Below are positions 35,202 through 43,532 of a stretch of 51,254 nucleotides of DNA, in pieces. A program made the translations under genes and the position numbers. How positions within the stretch are numbered: the stretch's first letter is position 1; every line of letters begins with the position of its first letter. Under the pieces are notes generated by a model. That model ran no database searches. It saw only the letters and a list, made by a program, of their open reading frames with translations, and was not told where the DNA came from. Where the stretch lies: positions 1 through 51,254 of the forward strand of contig JAFTMS010000029.1 of assembly GCA_017452265.1 (NCBI GenBank), in the 5' to 3' direction. The DNA is from Bacteroidales bacterium. GTDB lineage: Bacteria; Bacteroidota; Bacteroidia; Bacteroidales; UBA932.

Positions 35202-37480
35202 TATTTGAAAGCTTCAATCCGGAGCGTTCCCTCAAGAAGGAGGAACGTTCATATGATCTTGTCGTGATCGGAGGAGGTCTCACGGGAGTGTGCTGCGCCC
35301 TGACTGCCGCGCGCGAGGGTATCAAGGTATGTCTCGTGCAGGACAGGCCCGTGCTCGGAGGCAACTCTTCAAGCGAAGTGCGCGTCTGGGCCCTCGGAGC
35401 GACATCCCATCAGGGAAACAACAACAGGTGGTCACGCGAAGGCGGAGTGATAGACGAGATACTCACGGAAAATCTCTGGAGGAACAAGGAGGGAAATCCG
35501 CACCTCTTCGACATGCTGCTGATAGACAAGGTGCTGGCGGAAAAGAACATCACACTGATGCTGAACACCATCGTGTTCGACATACGCAAGTCCTCGGCAA
35601 GCCGCATCAGGAGCGTCCTTGCCCTCAACGCATCATCCGAGACCATGTACGAACTGTCTGCAGGACTTTTTGCCGACTGCTCGGGAGACGGCATCGTGTC
35701 CTATCTTGCCGGCGTTCCTTACCGTATGGGAGCGGAAGAAAAGGAGGTGTACGGAGAAGGATTCGCTCCCGACCCCGAAAAATACGGCGAACTCATGGGC
35801 GACACCATATTCTTCTACATGAAGGACACCGGCCGCAAGGTGGAATACAAGGCCCCGTCATTCGCATTGAAGGATGCCGGAAAATACATTTCAAAGATTC
35901 ACAATCCGGAATATTTCAACACAGGGCATCACGGATGCAAATACTGGTGGCTGGAATACGGAGGAAAATGCGACACGGTGCATGACACGGAAAAGATAAA
36001 GCTTGAACTATGGAAGGTGGTATACGGGATATGGGACCACATCAAGAACTCCGGCGCACATCCCGAGATGGACACGTGGACTCTGGAGTGGGTCGGAGTG
36101 ATTCCGGGCAAGCGCGAAAGCCGCAGATTCAAGGGAATGTACACGCTCACGCAGCAGGACATCGTGGAGCAGACGTCATTCCACGACACCGTCTCCTATG
36201 GCGGATGGGCCGTCGACCTGCATCCGGCCGAAGGTGTGTACGCACCGGGGCGTGCCTGCAACCAGTGGCATTCTAAAGGCATATACGGAATTCCGTTCAG
36301 ATGCTTTGTCAGCAAGGATGTAGAGAATCTGATGTTCGGCGGACGCATCGCAAGTTCGTCACACGTGGCGAACGGCTCGATGAGGGTGATGTGCACATGT
36401 GCCCATGGAGGACAGGCCATTGGCATGGCGGCGGCACTCTGTACTGTCTACGGCCATGTCCCGGCATATTATACGGAAGCCGGCAATGTGAAGGAGCTTC
36501 AGCACGCTCTGGAAGCACGCGGGCAGTTCATACCGGGATTCGAGGAGGCCGACAAGAACAATCTCCTCAATTCGGCTTCCCTCACCTCAAGCCGTCCGTT
36601 CCTGTTCAGAGGATTCCGTCACGACGCAGGATTCATGCCGCTGGAGTTCTCCACAGCCCTGCTGCTGCCCGTCCGGAAAGGCAATGTGCCCGGCATCAGC
36701 ATACCGGTCGAAGCCACGGAGGCAACGGAACTGACGGTAGAGCTCAGGACGAGTTCTAAAGTCCGCAACTTCACTCCCGATGTGACCTTGGAGACTGTGA
36801 GGATTCCTCTCGAAGCGGGCGCAAGCACTGTTTCATGGTCGTTCAGGCACGTGATTGACTGTGACAGATACGTATTTGTCTGCCTCATGCGCAATCCCCA
36901 TGTAAAGGCAGGATGCAGCTGTGAGCTTGCACCGGGAATCATGACAGTATACAATCATATCAATCCGGCAGTTTCGAATTACGGCCGTCAGGATGCTCCG
37001 GAAGGCACAGGCTTCGAATCGTTCGAATTCTGGTGTCCGAAAAGAAGGCCGGCGGCAAGGAACCTTGCGGTGACGCTGAAACAGACGCTTGACATATACG
37101 GGACAGACAATCTGAGAAACATTCTGAAAAGGCCGCTCAGGCAGCCTGACTGCTGGGCGTGTGACGATGCGGAAGCGGCAGTGGAGCTGACATGGAAGCA
37201 TGAGGTGGAGATAAAGGAGATCACACTTTTCTTCGACACGGACACCGACCATGCCATGGAGACCGTACAGATGGGCCATACCGAAAATGTCATGCCTCAG
37301 TGCGTCCGCTCGTACAGGATATATGAGGGTTCAGGAAGGCCCGTATATGTAAAGACGGAGAACCATCAGGCAGTCAACCATATGATTTTGGACAGGCCTG
37401 TACGCACCTCGCGGCTGCGCATCGAAATGGACAGACCGGAATCCTGCCCCGCATCCCTGTACCATATGATCATAAAATGA
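35198..37480 (+). CDS. FAD-dependent oxidoreductase (FAD_oxidored family)
   Basis: The 760-residue protein begins with an FAD-binding dinucleotide fold 'DLVVIGGGLTGVCCALTAAREG' (about residues 14-35) and continues 'VLGGNSSSEVRVW', typical of the PF12831-type oxidoreductases. A conserved 'FADCSGDG' and 'NLMFGGRIASSSHVANGSMRVM' complete the flavin domain (to about 440). The C-terminal 300 residues are beta-rich and look like a carbohydrate-binding or discoidin-like extension. No signal peptide is seen, so it probably acts in the cytoplasm on the compound imported by the symporter with which it overlaps (ATGA). The sugar oxidised is unknown. Confidence 0.85.
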   Translation: MIFESFNPERSLKKEERSYDLVVIGGGLTGVCCALTAAREGIKVCLVQDRPVLGGNSSSEVRVWALGATSHQGNNNRWSREGGVIDEILTENLWRNKEGNPHLFDMLLIDKVLAEKNITLMLNTIVFDIRKSSASRIRSVLALNASSETMYELSAGLFADCSGDGIVSYLAGVPYRMGAEEKEVYGEGFAPDPEKYGELMGDTIFFYMKDTGRKVEYKAPSFALKDAGKYISKIHNPEYFNTGHHGCKYWWLEYGGKCDTVHDTEKIKLELWKVVYGIWDHIKNSGAHPEMDTWTLEWVGVIPGKRESRRFKGMYTLTQQDIVEQTSFHDTVSYGGWAVDLHPAEGVYAPGRACNQWHSKGIYGIPFRCFVSKDVENLMFGGRIASSSHVANGSMRVMCTCAHGGQAIGMAAALCTVYGHVPAYYTEAGNVKELQHALEARGQFIPGFEEADKNNLLNSASLTSSRPFLFRGFRHDAGFMPLEFSTALLLPVRKGNVPGISIPVEATEATELTVELRTSSKVRNFTPDVTLETVRIPLEAGASTVSWSFRHVIDCDRYVFVCLMRNPHVKAGCSCELAPGIMTVYNHINPAVSNYGRQDAPEGTGFESFEFWCPKRRPAARNLAVTLKQTLDIYGTDNLRNILKRPLRQPDCWACDDAEAAVELTWKHEVEIKEITLFFDTDTDHAMETVQMGHTENVMPQCVRSYRIYEGSGRPVYVKTENHQAVNHMILDRPVRTSRLRIEMDRPESCPASLYHMIIK

Positions 37481-37516
37481 TATTTTTTATAACTTTATCC
37501 GAAATAATCAGACACT

Positions 37517-39616
37517 ATGACCAGAATCTTCATCACACTGCTTCTTTCCATACTGACCTGCTGCACATCGGAACTGAACGCAGAAATCACCGACATAAAT
37601 GCGCAAAGTGCAGTCAACGGCAAGAAGGAAGCCGTCATACAGGACATCGAAGGCAACATATTCGAAGGCATCACACGAATCACAGAAGCCGGCAATGCCG
37701 GACACGCCCTGTATCTGCGCGGCAATACTCTTTACTGCGGTTCGGGTACTGAAGTCCTCGTCTTCGACGTCTCGGATCCGCTGGCACCGAAGCTCCGCTC
37801 AAGATGCAGCATCTACGGCTGGGTACGTCAGCTTGTGGCAGATGACAAGGCCATTTACGTCACGGCACGCGGCCAGGGACTGAGCATCATCGACGCTTCC
37901 GACCTGGACAACCTGAAATTCGCCAAGAGATACGACACCATCGAGCTTGCGACCGGCGTCGATGTGGCAGGCGACGTTCTCTTCGTGACGCTTCGAGGCT
38001 ACGGAGTGGAATTCGTGGACATATCGGACATCTACAATCCCCAGCACATATATTGCCAGAAGACCCCGGAAAGCCAGAGCTGCTGGTACCAGAACGGGTA
38101 TCTGTATTCAGGAGAATGGGCCAAGGGACTAGTGACCACGATAAAGGCATCGGACATGTCGGACATCAGGATCCTGTCCTCCGACAACCTTTACGGCTGC
38201 GGCGACGGCCTCTCCACATTGGGTGACAGGCTTTATGTCGCCACAGGCCACCATGCAAGGCACACGGACATGTCTTCGGAAGAAGCTCAGGGCATGGGAC
38301 ACGGACTCGACATTTTCGACATATCCGATCCTGCAAAGCCTTCATTCATCTCGCGCGTACAGTTCGACAAACTCTACAAGCGCGGCTCCGGCGACTGGTG
38401 GACAGTGCGTCCGAGCGCAGACGGCAAGACGCTCTTCGTTGCAGACACATTCAACGGGCTGTATGCAGTGGATGCCTCAGACGAGAAGAATCCCAAGATT
38501 GCAGGACGGGTGTTCATAGGGCAGACAGGCAAGCCGGCAGAACCGGCGACCTACGTATCTTCAGTCGCCGTCGGTGACGGTGTGGTATATGCCACAGGAC
38601 AGACCTTCGGCCTTGTCGCGATAAAGTGCAGCAAGGCGAAGAAGGTGGAAAGGGATCAGGGGACGCTTCCTTCGAATCCGGGTGCAAGATATGCCTACGA
38701 CACGCCGGCAGGAAGCCATTTCAAGGCATGGAAACCGGACGAGCGGGCACAGGTCAGAGCTCTTGCCCTCGCCGGAGACGACCTGCTGCTGGCCGCCTGC
38801 TCGGATGCCGGACTTATCGTGCTCAGGAATGACAGAAAGGCCGGTCTTCAGCAGATCGGCAAGGGTGATATGGATTTTGCCGGAGACGTATCCTTCAGAG
38901 ACGGCAGGGTGTATGTTGCTGAAGGTGTCGACGGTCTCGGTGTCTATGAAATAAGCCGGGACGGCAGGCTCACGGAGATTGCAAGGCTGAAGGACATGCC
39001 GGAATATCCCGAATTCAAGGTCACGCTCTGGGTCAACGCCGTAAGCGACAGATATGTGATAATCAACGACAGACGCTATGGCAACACCGTTCTGGACATC
39101 TCAGGCTTCCCGGCCATGAAGCCTGTGCACCAGCATCACATGGGCACTACATGGTGGGACAAATACATTGCGGACAAAGTCTCTCCGAACGGTTACATAG
39201 CAGCCCCGATAGTGGGCAAGGGCATGTCATGGATAGATCTCAACGGCACTCCAAAAGACAGCGTGCACGACAGGTCAGTCCAGACGACGACGGCAGCATG
39301 TCCGTTCCGCGACGGCACCGTCCTCGTGAACCTGAAAGGCAACAGGCTGTGCCAGCTGAAGCCGGGAGTCGTGCCCGCTGAAATCATCGCCGAAGCTAAA
39401 GGCAATTTCAATGGTTCGCCTGTCTGGGACGGAGAAAGCACACTCGCAGTGAACTTCCGCCATGGCAAGGAATTCAAGAAGGTCAGCATCCCGACCGTGG
39501 AAAGCGCCACGATACTCTGGAAGGAGACTCTCGAAGGCAATCCGGACAGAGCCATATTCTGGAACGGCAAGATTCTCGTTCCGGCCGGCTATCAAGGCAT
39601 CCTGATCGAGAAATAG
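37517..39616 (+). CDS. Exported LVIVD-repeat beta-propeller protein
   Basis: The 699-residue protein has a signal peptide ('MTRIFITLLLSILTCCTSE'); the Cys pair could be a lipobox. It then has repeated blades of the type 'GTEVLVFDVSDPLAPKL', 'GQGLSIIDASDLDNL', 'GYGVEFVDISDIYNP' and 'GHGLDIFDISDPAKP', the LVIVD pattern of bacterial beta-propellers. No catalytic motif is recognised. It is the third gene of the symporter operon, 36 bp after the oxidoreductase gene. A binding or scaffold role outside the inner membrane is plausible. Confidence 0.8.
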   Translation: MTRIFITLLLSILTCCTSELNAEITDINAQSAVNGKKEAVIQDIEGNIFEGITRITEAGNAGHALYLRGNTLYCGSGTEVLVFDVSDPLAPKLRSRCSIYGWVRQLVADDKAIYVTARGQGLSIIDASDLDNLKFAKRYDTIELATGVDVAGDVLFVTLRGYGVEFVDISDIYNPQHIYCQKTPESQSCWYQNGYLYSGEWAKGLVTTIKASDMSDIRILSSDNLYGCGDGLSTLGDRLYVATGHHARHTDMSSEEAQGMGHGLDIFDISDPAKPSFISRVQFDKLYKRGSGDWWTVRPSADGKTLFVADTFNGLYAVDASDEKNPKIAGRVFIGQTGKPAEPATYVSSVAVGDGVVYATGQTFGLVAIKCSKAKKVERDQGTLPSNPGARYAYDTPAGSHFKAWKPDERAQVRALALAGDDLLLAACSDAGLIVLRNDRKAGLQQIGKGDMDFAGDVSFRDGRVYVAEGVDGLGVYEISRDGRLTEIARLKDMPEYPEFKVTLWVNAVSDRYVIINDRRYGNTVLDISGFPAMKPVHQHHMGTTWWDKYIADKVSPNGYIAAPIVGKGMSWIDLNGTPKDSVHDRSVQTTTAACPFRDGTVLVNLKGNRLCQLKPGVVPAEIIAEAKGNFNGSPVWDGESTLAVNFRHGKEFKKVSIPTVESATILWKETLEGNPDRAIFWNGKILVPAGYQGILIEK

Positions 39617-39840
39617 CCAGCCCCTTTTGTTTCAACTGCAAACACACCACTTTTAACACAATCCATAACATGTTCTCCTGCACGGCCTTTGCAATGAAAG
39701 AAAAATCCTTGTGAGACTCCGGTCATCGCCGCCGGCACAGCCGCCCGGCAATGTCCAGAAACTCGCGGAAGGGATTGTTTCATACATGCCCTCACACCAC
39801 CGCTGCGCATAGGCCGGTCCGTAATAGCACACGCGTGGCT
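39617..39840. other. Intergenic stretch without a gene
   Basis: No convincing coding frame or RNA is seen. On the minus strand the text gives an open frame rich in Cys, Arg and Gly that runs into the adjacent repeat. This is typical of noncoding dispersed repeats rather than of a protein. Confidence 0.5.
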
Positions 39841-39936
39841 GAATTGATCGGCGGAGATTCCCACGCTTCGCTCGGAATGACGGAAAACTGAAAGCAATTT
39901 TTCGCCCCGCATAGCAGCTATTGCCCAAACAGGCGT
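39841..39936. repeat. Dispersed repeat, left copy flanking the DUF4143 gene
   Basis: This block starts GAATTGATCGGCGGAGATTC, includes CACGCTTCGCTCGGAATGAC, and ends with CGCCCCGCATAGCAGCTATT followed by GCC. It recurs in the same orientation at 41468-41673, on the other side of the ATPase gene, where it carries an extra insertion. Read on the minus strand it gives the spurious 'FRAKRGNL' peptide known from Bacteroidota repeats. Confidence 0.85.
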
Positions 39937-39946
39937 TTAAAAATCC

Positions 39947-41296
39947 TTATAGTAGCGGCGTCATATACAACGGCAGATAGGTTATGCCGTTTTCAATCTC
40001 CAGATCTTTTGAATGAAGCACATACGGAATAGAAAGGTACTGGCCGAACTTGTTGATACATTTAGTCAATGAACTCAGTGTATAGTTTGTACTGCTCTTC
40101 ACTTCAATAGGAGAGATATTATGTCTGGAAGTCACGGTCTCTTTCTGTATCAGGAAATCAATTTCCATACGGTTGCTGGCGTCTTCTTTATCATAATTAC
40201 TATAGAAGAACAAGCTATGACCAGCCGTCCTGAGCATCTGCGCAACAATGTTTTCCACAAGCATACCCTCATTTATCTCCAGCTTGTCAAACATCAGTTT
40301 CTGATATATCTCATTCTGAACTATTCCTCTGGCATTGAATGCCATCGAAATCAGAAGTCCTGTATCACAGAAATAGCATTTGAGCGTAGTTCGTTCTTCG
40401 TTAAGTTGCAGACCTATATTCGGCGCAGTGGTGTTATAACATATATTCGCCAAGCGAGCGTCATTTAACCAAAAGAATGCAGAATCATAATCTCTCATCC
40501 TGGCTTCATCATTAAGATCAGCAAGTTTGAACTTCTTCTCATTCTTCTGCAACTGGCCAGGTATGGCTTCGAATATAGATGCCACTTTTGTCTTTGCTGA
40601 ACCAGCGTATTTCTTGATATCGTTTCTATACAGTCTCAATATCTGCCTCTTGACAGCATCCACTTTCGCGAAATCCCTTGACTTTACATACTCCTTAACT
40701 GCTTGTGGCATTCCGCCCACGATAAGATACTGACGGAAATATCTCATAGCCTCACGGTGAAAATCTCCCATCGGCTTATTTGTCTCAAAGCATTTTCTAA
40801 TGTATGGATACATAACCTCGTCCCCCATAGCCCACATAAACTCTTCGAAATCCATAGGATACATCTCGATGCCGTCTTCTTCAGAAGGGATCAGTATATC
40901 ATCCACTTTTTTCTTGATGGATATAAGCGACCCTGTTTCAATATAATCGAAACGATGATCCTCCACCAATGCCTTGATCGCCTCACGGGCACGTGGGCAT
41001 TTCTGCACCTCGTCAAAGATGATCAGTGATTTACGCGGAGCAAGTTTCCTCTTATAATGCAGCTGTATATACTGGAGAAGAGTATCAATATCCTCCAGAT
41101 ACTCATCAAACCATCCACGCACACGAGCAGGCGCCTTGCTGAAATCAATCAGGATGTATGATTCATACTCATTTTCTGCAAATTTCTCTGCGATATAACT
41201 CTTTCCTATACGTCTTGCCCCCTCAATCATAAGGGCTGTCGTTCCATCTTTCTCGTTCTTCCACTGAAGAAGTTTTTCATATATCTTTCTTCTCAT
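39947..41296 (-). CDS. AAA_14/DUF4143 family ATPase
   Basis: The protein is 449 residues from the ATG at 41296; a GTG at 41302 would add two. It has Walker A 'GARRIGKS', Walker B 'SLIIFDEVQ', 'YIETGSLISI' (sensor-like), the DUF4143 middle part 'YLIVGGMPQAVKEYV', and a C-terminal PD-(D/E)xK-like 'RMEIDFLIQK...PIEVKSS'. The family is common in bacteria and archaea and its role is not established. The gene is visibly more AT-rich than its neighbours and is flanked by direct repeats, signs of horizontal transfer. Its promoter and start region carry three iterons (41300-41385), suggesting tight or self control. Confidence 0.92.
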   Translation of the reverse strand: MRRKIYEKLLQWKNEKDGTTALMIEGARRIGKSYIAEKFAENEYESYILIDFSKAPARVRGWFDEYLEDIDTLLQYIQLHYKRKLAPRKSLIIFDEVQKCPRAREAIKALVEDHRFDYIETGSLISIKKKVDDILIPSEEDGIEMYPMDFEEFMWAMGDEVMYPYIRKCFETNKPMGDFHREAMRYFRQYLIVGGMPQAVKEYVKSRDFAKVDAVKRQILRLYRNDIKKYAGSAKTKVASIFEAIPGQLQKNEKKFKLADLNDEARMRDYDSAFFWLNDARLANICYNTTAPNIGLQLNEERTTLKCYFCDTGLLISMAFNARGIVQNEIYQKLMFDKLEINEGMLVENIVAQMLRTAGHSLFFYSNYDKEDASNRMEIDFLIQKETVTSRHNISPIEVKSSTNYTLSSLTKCINKFGQYLSIPYVLHSKDLEIENGITYLPLYMTPLL

Positions 41297-41299
41297 ATT

Positions 41300-41385
41300 C
41301 ACCTTTCCTAGATTTTTACCAATAGGCTTCTTACACCTTTCCTAGATTTTTGAACACCACAAATATACACCTTTCCTAGATTTTT
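41300..41385 (-). promoter_or_regulatory. Three 18-bp iterons at exact 34-bp spacing over the DUF4143 promoter
   Basis: AAAAATCTAGGAAAGGTG (minus strand) occurs without mismatch at 41300-41317, 41334-41351 and 41368-41385. The upstream copy fills the spacer between the -33 and -7 boxes. The middle copy starts just past the -7 box at the expected transcription start. The third abuts the start codon and its AGGAAAGG may act as ribosome binding site. The layout suggests repressor operators or a transcript-level control element. Confidence 0.85.
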
Positions 41386-41390
41386 GCAAA
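41360..41390 (-). promoter_or_regulatory. Promoter of the DUF4143 ATPase gene
   Basis: TTTG (41390-41387) and TATATTTG (41367-41360) are separated by 19 bp on the minus strand, a textbook Bacteroidota promoter. Confidence 0.8.
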
Positions 41391-41467
41391 GTTTTATGAT
41401 AGTCAACATTCATTTCGTATGCTCGAACTGAGGTTTCATACATTTTTCCAAGAAATGGATGCAAGTT

Positions 41468-41673
41468 GAATTGATTGGCGGAGATTCCCACACTTCGCTC
41501 GGAATGACGGGAAGTGCTCCGGAAAATGGCGTGATTTTCCGGACGGGAGGGGCAAAATGCAGGAGTGCTCCGGAAAATGGCGCTATTTTCCGGAGCACCG
41601 AGGTCATTCCAAGAGACGGAAAACAGAAAGTAATTTTTCGCCCCGCATAGCAGCTATTGCCAAAAAAGGCGTA
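41468..41673. repeat. Dispersed repeat, right copy flanking the DUF4143 gene, with insertion
   Basis: The outer parts (41468-41510 and 41614-41673) match the left copy at 39841-39936 in the same orientation. Between them about 100 bp are inserted, made of two GTGCTCCGGAAAAT-type hairpins. The second is the perfect palindrome at 41565-41598. Similar modules occur at 12199-12292. Confidence 0.85.
41565..41598. repeat. Perfect 14-bp stem palindrome
   Basis: GTGCTCCGGAAAAT and ATTTTCCGGAGCAC form a perfect 14-bp stem around GGCGCT. It is a REP-like module; degenerate versions lie at about 41515-41544 and 12206. Confidence 0.85.
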
Positions 41674-41679
41674 TCTTTG
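41672..41679 (+). promoter_or_regulatory. -7 box of the slyD operon
   Basis: TATCTTTG lies 42 bp before the slyD ATG, directly at the end of the dispersed repeat. No clear -33 box is seen. Confidence 0.5.
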
Positions 41680-41721
41680 TAGGATTGGAAATGACATTTA
41701 TAAACGTAAACATTGATTCTT

Positions 41722-42354
41722 ATGAAGATAGAACAGAACAGAGTGGTGGAATTCTGCTACGAGCTTGAGGTGGACGGACAGATTGTCGACCACACGACGA
41801 AAGAGAAGCCGCTGGACTATATCCACGGCACTGGAAGCCTTCTCCCGAAACTTGAGGAACACATCGAGGGAATGGAGCCGGGAACACAGTTCGATGTGAC
41901 GCTCTCCCCTGCCGAGGGCTACGGTGAACCGGATCCGAACAGGATCATCGACCTGCCCAAATCCGCATTCGAGATAAACGGAGAAGTGCGTGAAGACCTT
42001 CTCGTGCCCGGCAACACGATTCCTATGCTCAACGGCATGGGCGGAGTCGTACCGGGAGTCGTCATCGAAGTGAGCGAAGACAGTGTGAAGATGGACCTGA
42101 ACCATCAGATGGCAGGCAAGACACTTCATTTCACAGGCGAAATCCTGACAGTCCGCGAAGCAACGGAAAAAGAGCTTACAGAAGGACTGCACGGAGAATT
42201 CGTCCACACATGCGGCTGCGGCGGATGCCACGGACACGACCATGAAGGCGGCTGCCACGGATGCGGAGAGCACGGCTGCGGCGAAGAAGGCTGCCACGAG
42301 CACGGCGATGACTGCGGATGCGGTCATCATGAAGGAGGATGCGGCTGCCACTGA
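41722..42354 (+). CDS. slyD: FKBP-type peptidyl-prolyl isomerase SlyD
   Basis: SlyD isomerises prolyl bonds, acts as a chaperone and handles nickel and other metals in the cytosol. The 210-residue protein (ATG at 41722; a TTG upstream is rejected) starts 'MKIEQNRVVEFCYELEVDG', has the split FKBP domain with 'YIHGTGSLLPKLEEHIEGM' and 'SPAEGYGEPDP', then the insert-in-flap chaperone domain. The last 49 residues are an unusually rich metal-binding tail with eleven cysteines and eleven histidines. It heads an operon with GT2, trkA and an ABC-F gene. Confidence 0.93.
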   Translation: MKIEQNRVVEFCYELEVDGQIVDHTTKEKPLDYIHGTGSLLPKLEEHIEGMEPGTQFDVTLSPAEGYGEPDPNRIIDLPKSAFEINGEVREDLLVPGNTIPMLNGMGGVVPGVVIEVSEDSVKMDLNHQMAGKTLHFTGEILTVREATEKELTEGLHGEFVHTCGCGGCHGHDHEGGCHGCGEHGCGEEGCHEHGDDCGCGHHEGGCGCH

Positions 42355-42380
42355 CCTGACAAAGCAGAAAAGCACAAGGA

Positions 42381-43529
42381 ATGCGCACAGCCGTCGTCAT
42401 ACTGAACTGGAATACAGAGGGTTTCCTCGAAAGATTCCTGCCGGGCCTGCTGGATTCGGTCAGGAAGGTCGAGGGAGCGGAAGTCGTCGTGGCAGACAAC
42501 GCCTCCACAGACGGTTCGCTGAAGGTTCTGCAGGAAAAGTTCCCTCAGGTGAAGACACTCCGGTTCGAAAGCAATCTCGGCTTCACAGGCGGCTACAACA
42601 GAGCATTCGAAGAGCTTTGCGGCAGCGCGGACACACCTGAGAACTGTTTTCCAAAAGACGCTCCAGAATATTTCCTGCTCATAAATTCCGACATAGAAGT
42701 GCCTCAGGACTGGCTTCAGCCCCTCGTAGACTGGATGGACAGCCACAAGGACTGCGGAGCATGCGCTCCAAAACTGCACAGCTGGCAGGAGCGCACACAG
42801 TTCGAATACGCCGGGGCAGCAGGCGGATACATAGACCGTTTCGGATACCCCTTCTGCAGAGGCCGCATCATGAGCCGCCTCGAAGAGGACAAAGGACAGT
42901 ACGACACCCCCGAAGACGTATTCTGGGCCACAGGAGCTTGCCTGATGGTACGGAGCGAAGTCTACCGCAAGCTCGGAGGCCTCGACGCAAGATTCTTCGC
43001 CCACATGGAGGAAATCGACCTGTGCTGGAGGATGCAGCTGGAGGGATGGAAGGTGACGGTGGTACCGCAATCGGTCGTATACCACGTAGGCGGAGGCACA
43101 CTTCCGGCCACATCGCCGTTCAAGCTGTACCTGAACTTCCGCAACAACCTGCTGATGCTCAGGAATAACCTCGCAAAGACATATGCTCTGGAGGCATTCA
43201 GAAAGGGCACGGACATTGAAAAGGCAGCAGAAAAAGGTCTGCGCAGGGCACAGGCAAAGATATTCGTCAGACAATGCCTCGACGCCCTTTCCGCAGCAGT
43301 ATATCTGATGACGGGAAAATGGTCCTGCTTCAAGTCCGTCATACAGGCACACATGGACTTCCACAGGATGAGCACAAGGCCGGAAAAGGAGGCAGCCGTA
43401 AATTACCTGAAGGAATACGGCGGCAGTTCCCAGGTCAAAGGCATATACAGAAAATGGATAATCCTTCAATCGATGCAGAAAGGAAGCGGAATCTTCGGAA
43501 GCATCAGAAGGGAGGACTTCAAAAATTAG
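42381..43529 (+). CDS. Family 2 glycosyltransferase
   Basis: The 382-residue protein has a GT-A fold of the rhamnosyltransferase-like GT2 type. 'TAVVILNWNTEGFLERFLP' is the nucleotide-sugar strand, followed by 'VVVADNASTDGS', 'SNLGFTGGYNRAF' and the metal site 'LLINSDIEVP'. 'WATGACLMVRSEVY' and 'HMEEIDLCWRM' complete the catalytic domain (to about residue 235). A C-terminal helical part may attach to the inner membrane. It probably adds a sugar to a cell-envelope glycan; donor and acceptor are unknown. It begins 26 bp after slyD and ends 3 bp before trkA. Confidence 0.93.
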   Translation: MRTAVVILNWNTEGFLERFLPGLLDSVRKVEGAEVVVADNASTDGSLKVLQEKFPQVKTLRFESNLGFTGGYNRAFEELCGSADTPENCFPKDAPEYFLLINSDIEVPQDWLQPLVDWMDSHKDCGACAPKLHSWQERTQFEYAGAAGGYIDRFGYPFCRGRIMSRLEEDKGQYDTPEDVFWATGACLMVRSEVYRKLGGLDARFFAHMEEIDLCWRMQLEGWKVTVVPQSVVYHVGGGTLPATSPFKLYLNFRNNLLMLRNNLAKTYALEAFRKGTDIEKAAEKGLRRAQAKIFVRQCLDALSAAVYLMTGKWSCFKSVIQAHMDFHRMSTRPEKEAAVNYLKEYGGSSQVKGIYRKWIILQSMQKGSGIFGSIRREDFKN

Positions 43530-43532
43530 GAT

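Noticed and set aside
39653-39928. Small Cys/Arg-rich protein on the minus strand
   Set aside because: Its sequence contains the 'FRAKRGNL' artefact produced by dispersed noncoding repeats of this phylum.
41300-41385. CRISPR array
   Set aside because: There are only three 18-bp repeats with 16-bp intervals overlapping a promoter and start codon, and no cas genes; operator iterons fit better.
41410-41697. 95-codon minus-strand frame
   Set aside because: It covers the right repeat copy and its hairpins; the translation is the known repeat artefact 'PSEVWESP'.
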